A stretch of 64,000 nucleotides of DNA from Protula sp. h YS-2021. Lineage: Eukaryota; Annelida; Polychaeta; Sabellida; Serpulidae. This document shows positions 43,801-55,875 of this stretch, piece by piece. Where the stretch lies: NCBI GenBank assembly GCA_949752745.1, contig OX457030.1, positions 72,992,686 to 73,056,685 of the forward strand, read 5' to 3'. The translations under genes were made by a program, and so were the position numbers. Below the pieces are notes generated by a model. The model did no database searches. It saw nothing but the letters and a program-made list of their open reading frames with translations, and was not told where the DNA came from. Within the stretch, counting starts at the first letter, position 1; each line of letters begins with the position of its first letter.

Positions 43801-46800
43801 ATTACAACTTTCTTGCATTATCGCCCAATATTCCCTATTATCGCCCACACGAAAAATATCACATTTATCATATTTTCGGGTCATAGAATTGATTCCTGCA
43901 CTTTTAAAGCGAAAATTACAACTTTCTTGCATTATCGCCCAATGTTCCCTATTATCGCCCATCCAAAAAATATCATATTCATCATATTTTCGGGACATAG
44001 AATTGATCCCTGAACATTTAAAGCGAAAATTACAACTTTCTTGCATTATCGCCGAATATTCCCTATTATCGCCCATCCGAAAACTATCATATTTATCATA
44101 TTTTCGGGATATAGAATTGATTCCTGCTCTTTTAAAGCGAAAATTACAACTTTCTTACATTATCGCCCAATATTCCCTATTATCGCCCACACGAAAAATA
44201 TTATATTTATCATATTTTCGGGTCCTAGAATTGTTTCCTGCACTTTTAAAGCGAAAATTACAACTTTCTTGCTTTATCGCCCAATATTCCCTGTTATCGC
44301 CCACCCGTAAAATATCACATTGATCATATTTTCGGGTCACAGAATTGATTCCTGCACTTTTGAAGCGAAAATTACAACTTTTTTGCATTATCGCCCAATG
44401 TTCCCTATTATCGCCCACACGAAAAATATCACATTTATCATATTTTCGGGTCATAGAATTGATTCCTGCACTTTTAAAGCGAAAATTACAACTTTCTTGT
44501 ATTATCGCCCAATATTCCCTATTATCGCCCATCCGAAAAATATCACATTTATCATATTTTCGGGTCATAGAATTGATTCCTGCTCTTTTAAAGCGTAAAT
44601 TACAACTTTCTTGCTTTATCGCCCAATATTCCCTGTCATCGCCCCCCCGTAAAATATCACATTGATCATATTTTCGGGTCACAGAATTGATTCCTGCTCT
44701 TTTAAAGCGAAAATTACAACTTTCTTGCATTATCGCCCAATATTCCCTATTATCGCCCACACGAAAAATATCACATTTATCATATTTTCGGGTCATAGAA
44801 TTGATTCCTGCACTTTTAAAGCGAAAATTACAACTTTCTTGCATTATCGCCCAATGTTCCCTATTATCGCCCATCCAAAAAATATCATATTCATCATATT
44901 TTCGGGACATAGAATTGATCCCTGCACATTTAAAGCGAAAATTACAACTTTCTTGCATTATCGCCAAATATTCCCTATTATCGCCCATCCGAAAACTATC
45001 ATATTTATCATATTTTCGGGATATAGAATTGATTCCTGCTCTTTTAAAGCAAAAATTACAACTTTCTTACATTATCGCCCAATATTCCCTATTATCGCCC
45101 ACACGAAAAATATTATATTTATCATATTTTCGGGTCCTAGAATTGTTTCCTGCACTTTTAAAGCGAAAATTATAACTTTCTTGCATTATCGCCCAATATT
45201 CCCTATTATCGCCCACCCGAAAAATATCACATTTATCATATTTTCGGGTCATAGAATTGATTCCTGCACTTTTAATGCGAAAATTACAACTTTCTTGCAC
45301 TATCGCCCAACGTTCCCTATTATCGCCCACCCGAAAAATATCACATTTATCATATTTTCGAGTCACAGAATTGAATCCTGCACTTGTAAAGCGAAAATTA
45401 CATCTTTCTTGTATTATCGCCCAATATTCCCTATTATCGCCCATCCGAAAAAATTTCACATTTATCATATTTTCGGGTCATAGAATTGATTCCTGCTCTT
45501 TTAAAGCGTAAATTACAACTTTCTTGCTTTATCGCCCAATATTCCCTGTCATCGCCCACCCGTAAAATATCACATTGATCATATTTTCGGGTCACAGAAT
45601 TGATTCCTGCACTTTTAAAGCGAAAATTACAACTTTCTTGCATTATCGCCCAATATTCCCTATTATCGCCCACACGAAAAATATCACATTTATCATATTT
45701 TCGGGTCATAGAATTGATTCCTGCACTTTTAAAGCGAAAATTACAACTTTCTTGCATTATCGCCCAATGTTCCCTATTATCGCCCATCCAAAAAATATCA
45801 TATTCATCATATTTTCGGGACATAGAATTGATCCCTGAACATTTAAAGCGAAAATTACAACTTTCTTGCATTATCGCCCAATATTCCCTATTATCGCCCA
45901 TCCGAAAACTATCATATTTATCATATTTTCGGGATATAGAATTGATTCCTGCTCTTTTAAAGCGAAAATTACAACTTTCTTACATTATCGCCCAATATTC
46001 CCTATTATCGCCCACACGAAAAATATTATATTTATCATATTTTCGGGTCCTAGAATTGTTTCCTGCACTTTTAAAGCGAAAATTACAACTTTCTTGCTTT
46101 ATCGCCCAATATTCCCTGTTATCGCCCACCCGTAAAATATCACATTGATCATATTTTCGGGTCACAGAATTGATTCCTGCACTTTTGAAGCGAAAATTAC
46201 AACTTTTTTGCATTATCGCCCAATGTTCCCCATTATCGCCCACACGAAAAATATCACATTTATCATATTTTCGGGTCATAGAATTGATTCCTGCACTTTT
46301 AAAGCGAAAATTACAACTTTCTTGTATTATCGCCCAATATTCCCTATTATCGCCCATCCGAAAAATATCACATTTATCATATTTTTGGGGTCATAGAATT
46401 GATTCCTGCTCTTTTAAAGCGTAAATAACAACTTTCTTGCTTTATCGCCCAATATTCCCTGTCATCGCCCCCCCGTAAAATATCACATTGATCATATTTT
46501 CGGGTCACAGAATTGATTTCTGCACTTTTAAAGCGAAAATTACAACTTTCTTGCATTATCGCCCAATATTCCCTATTATCGCCCACACGAAAAATATCAC
46601 ATTTATCATATTTTCGGGTCATAGAATTGATTCCTGCACTTTTAAAGCGAAAATTACAACTTTCTTGCATTATCGCCCAATGTTCCCTATTATCGCCCAT
46701 CCAAAAAATATCATATTCATCATATTTTCGGGACATAGAATTGATCCCTGCACATTTAAAGCGAAAATTACAACTTTCTTGCATTATCGCCCAATATTCC

Positions 46801-47740
46801 CTATTATCGCCCATCCGAAAACTATCATATTTATCATATTTTCGGGATATAGAATTGATTCCTGCTCTTTTTAAGCGAAAATTACAATTTCTTTACATTA
46901 TCGCCCAATATTCCCTATTATCGCCCACACGAAAAATATTATATTTATCATATTTTCGGGTCCTAGAATTGTTTCCTGCACTTTTAAAGCGAAAATTACA
47001 ACTTTCTTGCTTTATCGCCCAATATTCCCTGTTATCGCCCACCCGTAAAATATCACATTGATCATATTTTCGGGTCACAGAATTGATTCCTGCACTTTTA
47101 AAGCGAAAATTACAACTTTTTTGCATTATCGCCCAATGTTCCCTATTATCGACCACACGAAAAATATCACATTTATCATATTTTCGGGTCATAGAATTGA
47201 TTCCTGCACTTTTAAAGCGAAAATTACAATTTTCTTACATTATCGCCCAATATTCCCTATTATCGCCCACCCGAAAAATATCACATTTATCATATTTTCG
47301 GGTCATAGAATTGATCCCTGCACTTTTAAAGCGAAAATTACAACTTTCTTGCATTATCGCCCAATGCTCCCTATTATCGCCCACACGAAAAATATCATAT
47401 TTATCATATTTTCGGGTCATAGAATTGATTCCTGCTCTTTTAAAGCGAAAATTACAACTTTCTTGCATTATCGCCCAATGCTCCCTATTATCGCCCACAC
47501 GAAAAACATCATATTTATCATATTTTCGGGTCCCAGAATTGTTTCCTGCACATTTAAAGCGAAAATTACAACTTTCTTGCAGTATCGACCAATATTCCCT
47601 ATTATCGCCCATCCAAAAAATATCATATTTATCATATTTTCGGGACATAGAATTGATCCCTGCACTTTTAAAGCGAAAATTACAACTTTCTTGCTTTATC
47701 GCCCAATGTTCCCTATTATCGCCCACTTGAAAATATCATA
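40815..47740. repeat. 114-bp satellite array with 8-monomer higher-order units (about 60 copies)
   Basis: Head-to-tail monomers containing TTATCGCCCAATATTCCCTA, CCCGAAAAATATCACATTTA and TAGAATTGATTCCTGCACTT. Monomer marks are spaced 114 bp (for example 40901, 41015 and 41129). The variant CCGAAAACTATCAT recurs at 44077, 44989, 45902 and 46815, i.e. every 912-913 bp or eight monomers. Each monomer holds an inverted repeat, CCCGAAAA(A)TAT and ATATTTTCGGG. As 114 is 3 x 38, long frames are open on both strands; they are periodicity artefacts. It lies in the intron between scrib exons 8 and 9. Confidence 0.97.
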
Positions 47741-47839
47741 GAAATGACCTACTGACAACAAAATTACTGAAAATTCCAACCAAAAGTACTTGCATGTAAC
47801 ATATTGTGCCCCTCTGCAAATTGAAACTTTGCTTTTTTA

Positions 47840-48880
47840 AGAAGAAAAATGGAAATTTCCAATTTTTTAAAAGCTGCAAACTTCGAAGCTCAGTAGATTC
47901 AAAAATAAGGCGAAATTCAAAAATCGAAAAATGTACTTTTTTCACCCCTTAGTTCTAGTTTCTTCATAACAAATTTCGGAATCTTCCGATGAAAAATGAG
48001 GGACTAGATAGATTTTTTCGTATTTTGCCCAAATTGGCAATAAAATCGCTAAAAATGGTTTAAACCAAAAAATAAAAAAAAATTCCTAATGCAGTAGAAG
48101 GTTAAAAACTCGCGTTTAAAATTTGGTACGAATCGGATGAAAAATAAAAAAGATATTCCACTTTAACTACTTTGTTAAGAAAAAAAATGGAAATTTGCCA
48201 ATTTTTAGAAGTTGCAAACTTTGAAGCTCAGTAGATTCAAAAATAAGGCGAAATTCAAAAATCGAAAAAAGTACTTTTTTCACCCCTTAGTTCTAGTTTC
48301 TTCATGAAAAATTTCGATATCTTCCGATGAAAAATGAGGGACTAGATAGGTTTTTTCGTATTCTGCCCAAATTGGCAATAAAATCGCCAAAAATGGTATA
48401 AACCAAAAAATAAAAAAATTCTTAATGCAGTAGAAGGTTAAAAACTCGTGTTAAAAATTTGGTACGAATCGGATAAAAAATAAAAAAGATATTCCACTTT
48501 AACTACTTTGTTAAGAAAAAAAAATTGGAAATTTGCCAATTTTTTGAAGTTGCAAACTTTGAAGCTCAGTAGATTCAAAAATAAGGCGAAATTCAAAAAT
48601 TGAAAAAAGTACTTTTTTTACACCTTAGTCCTAGTTTCTTCATAAAAAATTTCGGAATCTTCCGATGAAAAATGAGGGACTAGATAGGTTTTTTCGTATT
48701 TTGCCCAAATTGGCAATAAAATCGCCAAAAATGGTTTAAACCGCAAAAATAAAAATATTTCCTAATGCAGTAAAGGGTTAGGAACTCGTGTTTAAAATTT
48801 GGTAAGAATCGGATAAAAAATAAAAAAGTTATTCCACTTTTAACGGTCGCGGGACGGACAGACGGACGGACGGACGACAC
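47840..48880. repeat. Tandem repeat, about 335-bp unit, three copies
   Basis: Each copy has GGAAATTTGCCAATTTTT, CTCAGTAGATTCAAAAATAA, ACTTTTTTCACCCCTTAGTT and GGTACGAATCGGAT blocks, starting near 47842, 48171 and 48509. It ends in a GGAC tract (48852-48876) and then the hairpin at 48903-48920. Confidence 0.92.
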
Positions 48881-48902
48881 TTGCCCCCATCTGTATAGCC
48901 CT

Positions 48903-48928
48903 GTTGGCTAAAAAGCCAACTGGGCTAA
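48903..48928. repeat. Terminal hairpin GTTGGCTAAAAAGCCAAC followed by CTAA
   Basis: A 7-bp stem with a short A-rich loop follows the GGAC tract, then TGGGCTAA and an A-run. The layout (GGAC run, hairpin, GGGCTAAAAA) recurs in altered form at 49675-49708. Confidence 0.7.
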
Positions 48929-48934
48929 AAAAAA

Positions 48935-49568
48935 AAGACATCGGATCAAAAATGTAGGACGAGATACATTTTTAATTTTTTTCTTCAAAAATTCCCCAAA
49001 AATTAAAAAATCACCCGATCGACTAGAAAAGCACAAGCCGTATGCACGACACTTTAGGGGTGCCTCATACCAAAAATAAATCACATCGGGTCAAAAATGT
49101 AGGAGGAGACACATTTTAAATTTTTTTCTTTAAAAATTTCCCTAAAATTCAAAAATCACCCGATCGACTAAAAAAGCACAAGCCGTATGCACGACTCCTT
49201 AGGGATGCCTCACACCAAAAATAAATGACATCGAATCAAAATTGTAGGAGTAGATGCATTTTGAATTATTTTCGAAAATTTTGCTTTAAAAATTCCCCAA
49301 AAATACAAAAATTGCGCGATCGACTAAAAAAGCACAAGCCGTATGCACGACCCCTTAGGGATGCCTCATACCAAAAATAAATGACATCGGGTCAAAAATG
49401 TAGGAGGAGATACATTTTAAAATTTTTTCTTTAAAAATTCGCCAAAAATTCAAAAATCACCCGATCGACTAGAAAAGCACAAGCCGTATGCACGACCCCT
49501 TAGGGATGCCTCACACCAAAAATAAATGACATCGGATCAAAATTGTAGGAGGAGATGCATTTTGAACC
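48935..49568. repeat. Tandem repeat, about 148-bp unit, four to five copies
   Basis: Units begin GACATCGGATCAAAAATGTA (near 48937, 49083, 49228, 49383 and 49529) and contain CACCCGATCGACTA and AAGCACAAGCCGTATGCACG. Confidence 0.92.
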
Positions 49569-49581
49569 AAAGTTTACTAAA

Positions 49582-49586
49582 TAAAC

Positions 49587-49645
<59 letters not shown>

Positions 49646-49646
49646 G
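49582..49646. repeat. (AACT)n microsatellite
   Basis: Sixteen CTAA units, directly before an ACGGACACCGCCCGCAA segment and the second hairpin. Confidence 0.97.
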
Positions 49647-49674
49647 GACACCGCCCGCAAACCGATAGGAATAC

Positions 49675-49708
49675 CCCAGCTTACGTGTAACGTAAGCTGG
49701 GCTAAAAA
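49675..49708. repeat. Terminal hairpin CCCAGCTTACG...CGTAAGCTGGG with CTAAAAA
   Basis: A perfect 11-bp stem (49675-49685 with 49691-49701) and a 5-base loop, then CTAAAAAGG. It is analogous to the hairpin at 48903. Confidence 0.8.
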
Positions 49709-50785
49709 GGAAAGGGGGGGGGCAATTTCCTCGGGGGCACTATAACCTCACACGCTCTAAAACGCCTCAAGAGAGGCAGGAGACGTTTCGCTTATGGCAG
49801 GGAGGGGGGAGGGGTAGACTATTCGCCCAGAACACCGGCTGAATATTATCAGGAAAAACAAAACAAAAAGCACAAAAGCTAACCTATATAGAGCTTTAGT
49901 CGATTAAGGAATAAGTTAGCTGGGGACTAGTTGGGGCTTGCGTTAGGACCTCTGAAAACAAGTGCAAAAGTCAAATTAAAATCACTCTGCTGGTATGACG
50001 TCACATAATGGGCATTCACTAATGACGCCTTATGTACACTCCACAATGACTACAGACGCACAAGACATGACGTCATATTGACGTGGTAGCCACGATGCTG
50101 TCATTACACAGTGTACAACCACGTACATCAAGATCAATCGTCCGGTCTTTCACACTAAAGGAATTCTCCCTAAATAAACTCATTTTGAGCCTCAGGCCAA
50201 CCTAGTAGCTGCAAGGAAAGAGCTTTAAAGAAGCAGCACACCAACAGCGTTAGTGCTACAACATTTAGCGTGAAATCACAACAGACAGTTAATTCCAGCA
50301 AAGACATTTCAGCCTGAATATTACTCTTAAATTTAAAGCAAAAAATTAACTTATGACAGATATGAAAAAATAAGGTAAGCATTTGTGAATTGCAACTGAG
50401 CAGCAAGTAGCAAGGTGTTGATTTGTCCACGAGTTAACTCATTAATTAGCAATGATATCAAGCAAGTTCGGGTCGTTGTGAAAAATAGCAATCGCCTGCC
50501 AAATGCACCACCACTATCGCTTTTTTATTAAATTATAGCAGTCTTGTAGATTGCTAAACAACCATTACGGTATTTCCTGCGCCTTGCTAGACACAGGCTC
50601 ATATAACCACACATCCGTGGCAAACAGTCTGTCCGATTATTATGACAACATTCAATGTTAGCCAATTACATTTGGCAAAATTTTGTCCCGGCTATTCTGA
50701 CTGGACAACGCTTGATGTCATCATATTAATCGACCAGGCCCGTTCAAAGCACCAAACATAACAACATGCATTCCCCTCCTGTCTT
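49709..50785. other. Intronic stretch without recognised genes
   Basis: Unique-looking DNA with one G-run (49718-49730). A few TGACGTCA-like sites lie near 49998 and 50070. No coding exon was recognised. Confidence 0.55.
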
Positions 50786-50789
50786 ATAA

Positions 50790-51235
50790 AAACACTTATA
50801 ACCACACTACGGGCCGTGTATCCACACAGCGGTTTCGTGACCAGTTGTGGCCTCAACAACACATGCTATTGTTATTATAACCAAGTGGATGTTCCGTGTC
50901 ATATACCACGACTCTTTATAACCAGGAACAACGACGCTTCCTGTTATATAACCATAAAAAACCCACATTTCTATTAGTAAACCACATATATTGCAATCAC
51001 ACTGCCCGTAATATCACAAACTATAATACAACACGCATCTTGTTACATAACCACATACCACAACGACGCTCCTGTTATATAACCACATACCACAACGTTT
51101 ACTGTTATATAACCACATATAAAATAACGCTTGCTGCTATATAACCACAACCAGCATAACGCTTCCTGTTACATCGCCACACATACAACACTTCTCTTTT
51201 TTTTTATATAACCACACATATCACAAACAACACTG
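50790..51235. repeat. Degenerate minisatellite, TTATATAACCACATACCACA family
   Basis: About ten irregular copies, 27-40 bp apart, of CGCTTCCTGTTATATAACCA. It lies just downstream (gene sense) of exon 8. Confidence 0.85.
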
Positions 51236-51390
51236 CCCTAAAAGGGCTTTTTATTCACACGTAACCCTACCCATTGTTATTCTCCCCCCCCCCCCCATAA
51301 GAACATGCAATAATGTGCTCCTACCTAAATTCTAGGGGACATCGAAAATTAAGCGTTTCTCAAAGCTGAAACACATAAAGCACGCCCTAC

Positions 51391-51468
51391 CTGCACAGCC
51401 AGCTGTGTAGTTTTTTTAGGACTAGATATTTTCTTTGGCGGCACTGGCGGTTTCGGTTTCTTCCGCTC
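51391..51468 (-). CDS. scrib: Scribble, exon 8 (Pro/Lys-rich)
   Basis: A 78-bp exon, phase 0 at both ends. The acceptor TTAAATGCAG is followed by ERKKPKPPVPPKKISSPKKT and TQLAVQ, and the donor is CAG-GTAGGG. KPPVPPKK is an SH3-ligand-like P-x-x-P-x-K core. Pro-rich linkers between PDZ4 and the C-terminal helix are usual in Scribble proteins. It joins in frame to exon 7 and to the phase-0 exon 9. An A-run of 18 bases lies directly upstream of the acceptor on the plus-strand view, giving a T-rich polypyrimidine tract in the transcript. Confidence 0.87.
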
Positions 51469-52254
51469 CTGCATTTAACAAAAAAAAAAAAAAAAAACAT
51501 CAGCTGAAAAATGAAGGAACGAAATAATAAAATGAAGAAAACAGGGACATCAGATGAAAATTCATTGATAAAAATTCATTGCGTCCCATCCACTGAACAA
51601 AAAGCCAGCTTTACTGTTTTCTGCTTGGGAATGAAAGCATACACGTGAAGGCATACACGTGTTCTCGTTTACGCCGTTTTCGGTCAAATAACCGCCCATT
51701 TCGATACACACAAGCGCGTCTTTTTTCCAGCACAGTGAAACCCCTCCAGCAGTGACACTGACTGGCTCGTCGATAGTAGTGAGGTTCACGTACCGATGTG
51801 ACGGGGAGCCTGTGGGAGGGGGGGGGGGGGTGGGGGTGGGGGTGGGGAGGGTGGAGACAACATCAAGAAAACAAACATGGCTTCACGCTTGATCTCTCTT
51901 ATTCCTATAAAGCCCCCCCCCCCCCCACCCCAACGGCAAAAAATTCCCCGGTAATAAGTCTCTCCACTTCGCACACTTAGTAAAAAGCTCGACCCGTCCC
52001 CCCACCCCCCTCCCCCTCCCCCCATCTCTGCATTAAAGTGTTTTGAAGGGCTTACGTCAGCTTACGATGTTGTTACATCTTCTTTTGATGTTTCTCAATC
52101 ACACCTTTTTTCTTCCTAACCAGTTTGTTTCTATTTCATTTTTATAAAAAAAAACTAGTAAACAATGGAACCATATCCAAACTAGAACGGCCAGTGCACT
52201 AAAAACCATAAGTGTGCAGGGATATCTCGTATGCTTTCAACTGAAGCCTCGTGT

Positions 52255-52440
52255 TTTGACATATACTCAGTCCTTCAGTAGTGACACTGTTGACATATGC
52301 TGTCTTACAGGAGTGACACTGTACACTGTTGACATATACTGTCCTTCAGGAGTGACACTGTTGACATATACTGTCTTTCAGGAGTGACACTGTACACTGT
52401 TCACATATACTCAGTCCTTCAGGAGTGACACTGTGCAAAC
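52255..52440. repeat. Minisatellite, TTCAGGAGTGACACTGT family
   Basis: About five copies of CAGGAGTGACACTGTTGACA with alternating spacers of about 37-58 bp. Confidence 0.88.
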
Positions 52441-52874
52441 CGTAGAGGGCGTTATGATCAAACATATGGAATGTTTTTGGTCGCATTACCTTACACACAA
52501 GGTAGTGGCTAAAACCAACCAAAAAAACAACAACAGCAAACAAACAAATATAGAGTTAACAGTTACACTAACGACAGTTAGTCATATAGTTTATAAATAT
52601 TTGAATGGCACGTCGGCCCACTGTAGCTTACACTATAAAAACTGGTTAGTATATAGCGAAAAATATAATAATTAAATTTCAGGGTTAACTAAAATCTTGT
52701 GTACTTTAAAACGATAAATATACTGAGGGCAGCTGGAATGTAACTATGGAAACGACGACTCATCAAGTACTCGATGCAACAGTACTTCATATTTATTGAT
52801 GAAGGCTACTTATACCGTAGAAAGTGCTACATGAAGTGCAATCTATCAAAGGCTAGTTGCACGACAAATGTGCA

Positions 52875-53015
52875 CAGACACAGGCTAGTTGTAAAACAAA
52901 ATGTGCACGGATACAGGCTAGTTCTACCACAAATGTGCACGGACACAGGCTAGTTGTACAACAAATGAGCACGGACACAAGCTAGTTGTACAACAAATGT
53001 GCACGGACACCTCTC
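52875..53015. repeat. Minisatellite, about 37-bp unit
   Basis: Four copies of GGCTAGTTGTACAACAAATG...GCACGGACACA. Confidence 0.9.
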
Positions 53016-53625
53016 AGACAACAACAACGCTGGGCTGCATACACGTGCGTGAGGGTCGGGCGTGGGTGGGGGATAGGGGGGAACAGGGATTGAGGGAGAC
53101 ACCTCAGGCAAGAACAACGCTGGGGCGCATGCACGGGCGTGAGGGTCGGGCGTGGGTGGGGGGGGGGGGGGGGGTAGGGGGGAACAGGGATTGAGGGAGA
53201 CACCTCGGGCAAGAACAACGCTGGGGCGCATGCACGGGCGTGAGGGTCGGGCGTGGGTGGGGGGGGGGGGGTAGGGGGGAACAGGGATTGAGGGAGACAC
53301 CTCGGGCAAGAACAACGCTGAGGCGCATACACGGGTGTGAGGGTCGGGCGTGGGTGGGGGGGGGGATAGGGGGGGAACAGGGATTGAGGGAGACACCTCG
53401 GGCAAGAACAACGCTGGGGCGCATACACGTGCGTCAGGGTCGTGGGTGGGTGGGGGGGGGAGGGGGGGGGCAGGGATTGAGGGAGACACCTCGGGCAAGA
53501 ACAACGCTGAGGCGCATACACGGGTGTGAGGGTCGGGCGTGGGTGGGGGGGGGGGTAGGGGGGAACAGGGATCGAGGGAGACACCTCGGGCAAGAACAAC
53601 GCTGAGGCGCATACACGGGTGTGAG
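53016..53625. repeat. G-rich minisatellite, about 88-95 bp unit, seven copies
   Basis: Unit: GAGACACCTCGGGCAAGAAC...ACGCTG-GGCGCATACACG...GTGAGGGTCGGGCGTGGGTG, then a variable G-run and GGGGAACAGGGATTGAGG. Large Pro-rich ORFs on the minus strand are products of this array. Confidence 0.94.
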
Positions 53626-54510
53626 GGGTGTCATGCAAGGATTTCTGCAAGTAAACACGTGCAAAACATGGTGCTGCTACCGTGGCAATCAACGATACGT
53701 GTCAACGAATGTCTGTCCATACAGCCGCTTCCGTGTCATATTTGACTAAAAGACACAGTTGTTCGCTAAACTGATGTACTGAGAGATCAGTGAAATCGTG
53801 CATGGATCAACACAGAATAAGGTGGACGGGCTCCACTAGTACTGTACCAATGTCAACGAGCCATCCCGATACCATACTACCGTAATAATGATATAATACT
53901 TCCAAAATACTGAGGCACTACCCATACCAAACTTCCAAAATATTAATACACTACCGAATCAACACTGTCAAAAAATGGCATAAATACAGAGCTTCATGCT
54001 TTGTGTACGACAGCATTCGAGGGCAAGGGGGGGGGGCGGGGCAGGGGGGAGTATGAGCGGCGGCGCAGGCGGTTACATGCATACAACAACACTCGAGGGA
54101 AGGGGGAGGGGGGTGGTGCAAGCAAATACCATGCAGCGGAAAAAACCTGAGTGGGGCTTAAGGGCTGCACTAGTATCCCGGGTACCGTCGGTCGGGTCCG
54201 GGTCTCGGTTCGGGAGACAAGCAGCGCGGGTATGGTGGGCCGACCCGTCGTAAAACGAGGCACCATAGCCCCGAATGTCTGTGCGGGCTAGACATAAGGT
54301 GAGATAAAAAAAAAAAAGTTCAAAGGTCAAACAGCATCAATTCAAGGTCAAGTTAGCATGAGAACCGAAGATTGCGAACCTCTCAGTTATTCTAATCACA
54401 AGTTAGAGGTAGTCCACGTGAATTCAAACACGAAAGGTCTGAAGATATTGACTGAACCAAAGATTACATAAGATTTCATAAATTGAGGAAAATTACAGGA
54501 AAATTAGCGT
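53626..54510. other. Intronic stretch without recognised genes
   Basis: G-rich patches at 54017-54055 and 54090-54115. GCATACAACAACACTCGAGG-like duplicated bases lie at 54005-54090. Otherwise unique. Confidence 0.55.
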
Positions 54511-54514
54511 AAAT

Positions 54515-54650
54515 TTAAGGTAGAATGACTTTAAATAAAAAAAATAGCGGCAGCATGACATTCAAATATGCCGCAAAACAGAATTTTAAGTTTTAAGGTG
54601 GATGTCACAACATGCTGTTCTGATTTCATTTTAAACCCGTTCTACCTTAA
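54515..54650. mobile_element. Short MITE with TTAA-type ends (second copy)
   Basis: TTAAGGTAGAATG (54515-54527) and CGTTCTACCTTAA (54638-54650) are inverted repeats with one mismatch. The ends are related to those of the element at 38409-38526 (shared core TTAAGG-GAA-GG). Confidence 0.55.
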
Positions 54651-54842
54651 GCAAGCCATTTTTAATTAACTTAAAAAAGCTTATTTAAATTCTTTGAAAA
54701 TGAAATGTTTTGTGAAGTTTTACTGTTTAATGGAATCAAAACAAGAATGATTTATAAGGTTTTGAGAAAACAAAATGAAATATGTTACAACTGTGGAGTG
54801 AAAGAAGTCAAGCTGGGTCGCAAAGAAAGTGGTGTTTTTTGC

Positions 54843-55636
54843 TAAAGCCGAAACCGACTATTCGAAGAGTCGGGTAGATTTTAACAGTTGACTATTCGAT
54901 TAACCACACGCAACCTTAACTAACCACAATCAGTGGCTATAGTGACCACCCACTATAGTGACCACCTGACAACTGACCAGCTACTACGGTGACTACCCAC
55001 TATAGTGACCACCTGACAACTGACCAGCTACTACGGTGACTACCCACTATAGTGACCACCTGACAACTGACCAGCTACTACGGTGACTACTCACTATAGT
55101 GACCACCTGACTACTGACCAGCTATTACACTGGCCACCTGGGGCAGGGGGGAGAACTGACCACCTGTAATAATTTTTTACAATAATTTAACTAATTTCAA
55201 TTGCATTGTTTTCACTAATATCAGTTATTTTCACTTTTATCCTGACTACTTGCACGACTCACGATACACGACTCACGATAAAACATAAACATTGCTTCGT
55301 AAAAAAACACAAATGATATTAAATAAAAAAAGCAAAACTGGTTAATTTATTATAGGTGGTCAGTGTAGTAGCTGGGTAATCATCTGCTGGTCACCACAGT
55401 AGGTGGTCACTTGTCCGCTGGTCAGTTCATATGTACCACCCTCAAATGTTTAACAAAGTGAAATACTATTTTTTTTACATTTATTTCTCTACCATAGAGC
55501 TTCAGTTTAAGAATTTCTTTAGCATGAAAACTAAAAATTTTAAGCTTGGGTGTCAAAATAGAGAAAGGTCGATGAGTCGATTAGTCGTCGAATAATTGCT
55601 TCAACGAGCAAATCGTGGTAGTCGGTTTCAGCCCTG
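54843..55636. mobile_element. Degenerate hAT-like MITE, about 794 bp
   Basis: The left end TAAAGCCGAAACCGACTA and the inverse of the right end (CAGGGCTGAAACCGACTA) match except for a few bases. CAGGGC is the same terminal motif as in the 21941-22809 element. ATTCGA/TCGAAT subterminal motifs occur at both ends. No target duplication is visible, so it is old. It contains the 60-bp array at 54935-55135. Confidence 0.62.
54935..55135. repeat. Minisatellite, about 60-bp unit, inside the MITE
   Basis: Three and a half copies of CTATAGTGACCACCTGACAA...CAGCTACTACGGTGACTACC. Confidence 0.92.
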
Positions 55637-55776
55637 ATATCTGTGAAGAATTACGCCGTATTAAAACCAAATATTACCAACGAGAACAAAGATCAACTCC
55701 TGAAACTATTTTCGGCTTCTGAAGATTAGTTTAAAATTTTGAAGTGTATTTAAAAAAAACGCACTTGTTTGTTTAC

Positions 55777-55875
55777 AGTTGGCAGTGCATTGTGGGTATT
55801 ATGGAGCGCTTCCTCGGTTTCTGATTCGTCAGCGAATTTAATGTCGTCCTGAAGCCTCGCTTTCAATTTTTCTTG
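55777..55875 (-). CDS. scrib: Scribble, exon 7 (acidic linker)
   Basis: Up to 99 bp: acceptor TTTTTTAG, then QEKLKARLQDDIKFADESET and EEALHNTHNALPT, donor ACT-GTAAAC in phase 0. Two AGs, four bases apart, precede the frame (TAG-CAAG). Use of the second (exon start 55871) would fit the one-base overhang of exon 6. Use of the first would need a phase-0 donor there. The helix LKARLQDDI continues the charged coiled-coil of exon 6. It joins in frame to exon 8. Confidence 0.8.

Noticed and set aside
40852..47741. Many long ORFs (up to 277 codons) on both strands
   Set aside because: All lie in the 114-bp satellite, whose length is a multiple of three; the proteins are 38-residue repeats in several frames at once.
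52950..53692. Large Pro/Cys-rich ORFs on the minus strand
   Set aside because: They are the translation of the 88-95 bp G-rich array, with G-run length differences shifting frame.
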